This document shows, one piece after another, positions 5,496-6,665 of a stretch of 6,665 bases of DNA (its first letter is position 1; every line of letters starts with the position of its first letter). A program made the position numbers and the translations under genes. Source of the stretch: Elusimicrobiota bacterium (GTDB taxonomy: Bacteria > Elusimicrobiota > Elusimicrobia > UBA1565 > UBA9628). The notes under the pieces are model-generated. The model ran no database searches and was not told where the DNA came from. It saw only the letters and a list, made by a program, of their open reading frames with translations. The stretch is from positions 1-6,665 of the forward strand of contig JAQUMZ010000155.1 in assembly GCA_028717865.1 (NCBI GenBank). Direction: 5' to 3'.

Positions 5496-6433
5496 GGGGC
5501 CTGCTGCTGGCGGCGGGGCTGGCCGCCTTGGCCTGCGCCCAAGCGGCGGCCGAGGCCGGCCGCACGGCCGCCCAGATGCTCCAGCGCCCCCTCTCCGCGC
5601 GGGCGGTGGGTCTCGGCGAGGCGTTCACGGCGGTCGGGGGCGGCGTCGATTCCCTCGGCTACAACCCCGCGGGGACCGCCCGCCTGGCCAGGCCGGAGCT
5701 GGGCAGCCTCTATAACCGCGGCTTCGCCGACGATTCCTTCGGCTGGCTGGGCTACGCCCACCCGCTCGGCCGGGCCGTGCTGTCGGGCGGGTTCATGTAC
5801 TACGACGCCGGCACCGTCGCGCTGAGATTCTCCGACGGGCGCGAGGAGAACCGCGCGGCCGAGCGCGACCTGGCGGCCCTGCTGGCCGCCGCGGTCCCCC
5901 TGGACTTCGGACTTTGCGCCGGCGCCTCGGTCAAGGTCTTCCGCTCCCGTCTGGCCGAGGAAGCCCAAGCCTCGGGCTACGCCGCCGACGTGGGCGCGCT
6001 CTGGAAATCCCCGCTCAAGGGCCTCGACCTCGGGGCGGCGCTGCAGAATCTCGGGCCCGACGTCAAATTCGAGGAGGAAGCCGACCCCCTGCCGCTGACC
6101 CTGCGCTTCGGCGCGGCCTACACCTTCGATCTCTCCGGCCTGGCCTGGTTCAAGGACGGCGGCTTCGGCTTCTCCCGCTTCCTGGTGAGCGCCGACGCGG
6201 TGAAGATCCGCCGGACCCCGGACCTGCTGCCCGCCGCCGGCATGGAAATGGGCATGGATCTCGGCGACGGGGGCTCCGGCTCCCTGCGCGCGGGCTACAT
6301 GTTCTCCCGGTCGGCCGCCGCCTTCACCGTCGGGGCCGGTCTGCGCCAGGGCCGCTGGTCGCTGGACTACGGGCTGGGCGCCATGAAGCAGCTGACCAAC
6401 GAGCACCACGTCAGCCTGGGCGTGCGCTTCTAG
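5492..6433 (+). CDS. PorV/PorQ-family outer-membrane beta-barrel protein
   Basis: The 313-residue product starts with a signal peptide (LLLAAGLAALACAQAAA, residues 4-20). The family N-terminal signature follows: LSARAVGLGEAFTAVGGGVD (34-53), then SLGYNPAGTARL (54-65), the typical NPAG turn of PorV/PorQ and FadL-like barrels. The rest alternates short amphipathic strands with turns (for example LGYAHPLG, LSGGFMYYDAG, GASVKVFRS, LTLRFGAAYTF, GSLRAGYMFSR, VGAGLRQGRWSLDYGLG). It ends in Phe (VRF), the usual BAM-recognition C-terminus. In Bacteroidota PorV carries cargo with C-terminal domains to the PorU sortase; homologues occur in other phyla where no full type IX machinery is obvious. The start is ATG 5492, overlapping the previous stop by 4 bases (ATGA). 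The frame is open further upstream to 5138, but that is a shadow of the propeller gene. A transport or anchoring role for the upstream protein is inferred from the gene order. Confidence 0.85.
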   Translation: MRGLLLAAGLAALACAQAAAEAGRTAAQMLQRPLSARAVGLGEAFTAVGGGVDSLGYNPAGTARLARPELGSLYNRGFADDSFGWLGYAHPLGRAVLSGGFMYYDAGTVALRFSDGREENRAAERDLAALLAAAVPLDFGLCAGASVKVFRSRLAEEAQASGYAADVGALWKSPLKGLDLGAALQNLGPDVKFEEEADPLPLTLRFGAAYTFDLSGLAWFKDGGFGFSRFLVSADAVKIRRTPDLLPAAGMEMGMDLGDGGSGSLRAGYMFSRSAAAFTVGAGLRQGRWSLDYGLGAMKQLTNEHHVSLGVRF

Positions 6434-6439
6434 ACCGTC

Positions 6440-6665
6440 ATGCCGCGGCCAAAGACGTCAGTCCGAAGCCGGCGCCTTTGGGCCGTCTTGGCGCTGCCGC
6501 CTCTGCTCGCGGCCGCCGCCGTGGTTTGGCGGGCCGAGAGCAAGCTCTCCCGCCTCGTCCTGGGCGGGCTGGGCGAGAGCTTCTCGACCAAGGTTTTCTC
6601 CGCCCCGGCCGCCTTCGGGCCGGATTTCCCGCGCGGCTCCGGGAACCTGCGCCGGCGGCTGCTCC
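6440..6665 (+). CDS. N-terminus of a probable class A penicillin-binding protein (3' end outside window)
   Basis: Seventy-five residues are visible before the window ends. A short basic cytoplasmic tail (PKTSVRSRR, 4-12) precedes a single membrane anchor (about 13-30, LWAVLALPPLLAAAAVVW). A periplasmic segment follows with STKVFSAPAAFGPDFPRGSG (49-68). The pattern of anchor, then (S)KVxSxPxxxxPxxxxxxxxLxxxL, resembles the UB2H-type region before the glycosyltransferase domain of PBP1b-like enzymes, which polymerise and cross-link peptidoglycan. No catalytic motif (EDxxFxxH, SxxK) is in view, so the call rests on the N-terminal pattern only. It could instead be another single-pass membrane protein. 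ATG 6440 lies 6 bases after the PorV-like stop, so co-transcription is likely. No Shine-Dalgarno is seen. Confidence 0.5.
   Translation, partial: MPRPKTSVRSRRLWAVLALPPLLAAAAVVWRAESKLSRLVLGGLGESFSTKVFSAPAAFGPDFPRGSGNLRRRLL

Noticed and set aside
5432..6409. Leftward 325-residue frame opposite the PorV-like gene
   Set aside because: Gly/Gln/Arg-rich composition typical of an antisense shadow in GC-rich DNA. The + strand gives a clear barrel with signal peptide.

Overview
The window is a compact, GC-rich bacterial segment with eight protein genes, the first and last cut by the window edges. There are no RNA genes, no CRISPR array and no insertion sequence. The longest gap without a gene is 86 bases (1919-2004). 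A PorV/PorQ-type outer-membrane protein next to a secreted protein with a FlgD-like C-terminal domain points to a diderm bacterium. High GC, near-absence of Shine-Dalgarno sequences and this PorV/FlgD-like pairing would fit Elusimicrobiota or a similar lineage, but that placement is an inference from style, not a marker-gene result.

Left part (1-1918): the C-terminal part of a membrane glycosyltransferase of the GT39/PMT-like type reads rightward. A small four-helix membrane protein of unknown function reads leftward and overlaps its last 40 bases. A uridine kinase (udk) diverges from that membrane protein across a 24-base spacer holding -10-like elements for both strands.

Middle part (1919-3705): after a short AT-rich spacer with three tandem TTCACGTATT copies comes a small membrane protein resembling the YdjM/DUF457 metal-dependent hydrolase family. 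Its open frame runs 276 bases into the 3' end of a convergent gene. That gene encodes an exported phospholipase D-like protein in which both HKD motifs have lost the catalytic His and Lys. A 57-base spacer with palindromes separates it from the next, divergent gene.

Right part (3706-6665): four genes lie head to tail and look like one operon. They are a small GIY-YIG nuclease, an exported beta-propeller protein with TIG-like and FlgD-like domains, a PorV/PorQ-like barrel, and the start of a probable bifunctional penicillin-binding protein. The first three are joined by 4-base ATGA overlaps. The propeller protein and barrel look like a cargo and export/anchor pair reminiscent of type IX secretion. 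The final gene would make this partly an envelope operon.

Several start codons sit only a few bases after TATAAT-like hexamers and lack a Shine-Dalgarno sequence, which suggests leaderless or near-leaderless mRNAs. The least ordinary items are the pseudo-PLD, the cargo/PorV pair, the missing stop and long antisense overlap at 2446-2721, and the tandem repeat upstream of the hydrolase-like gene.
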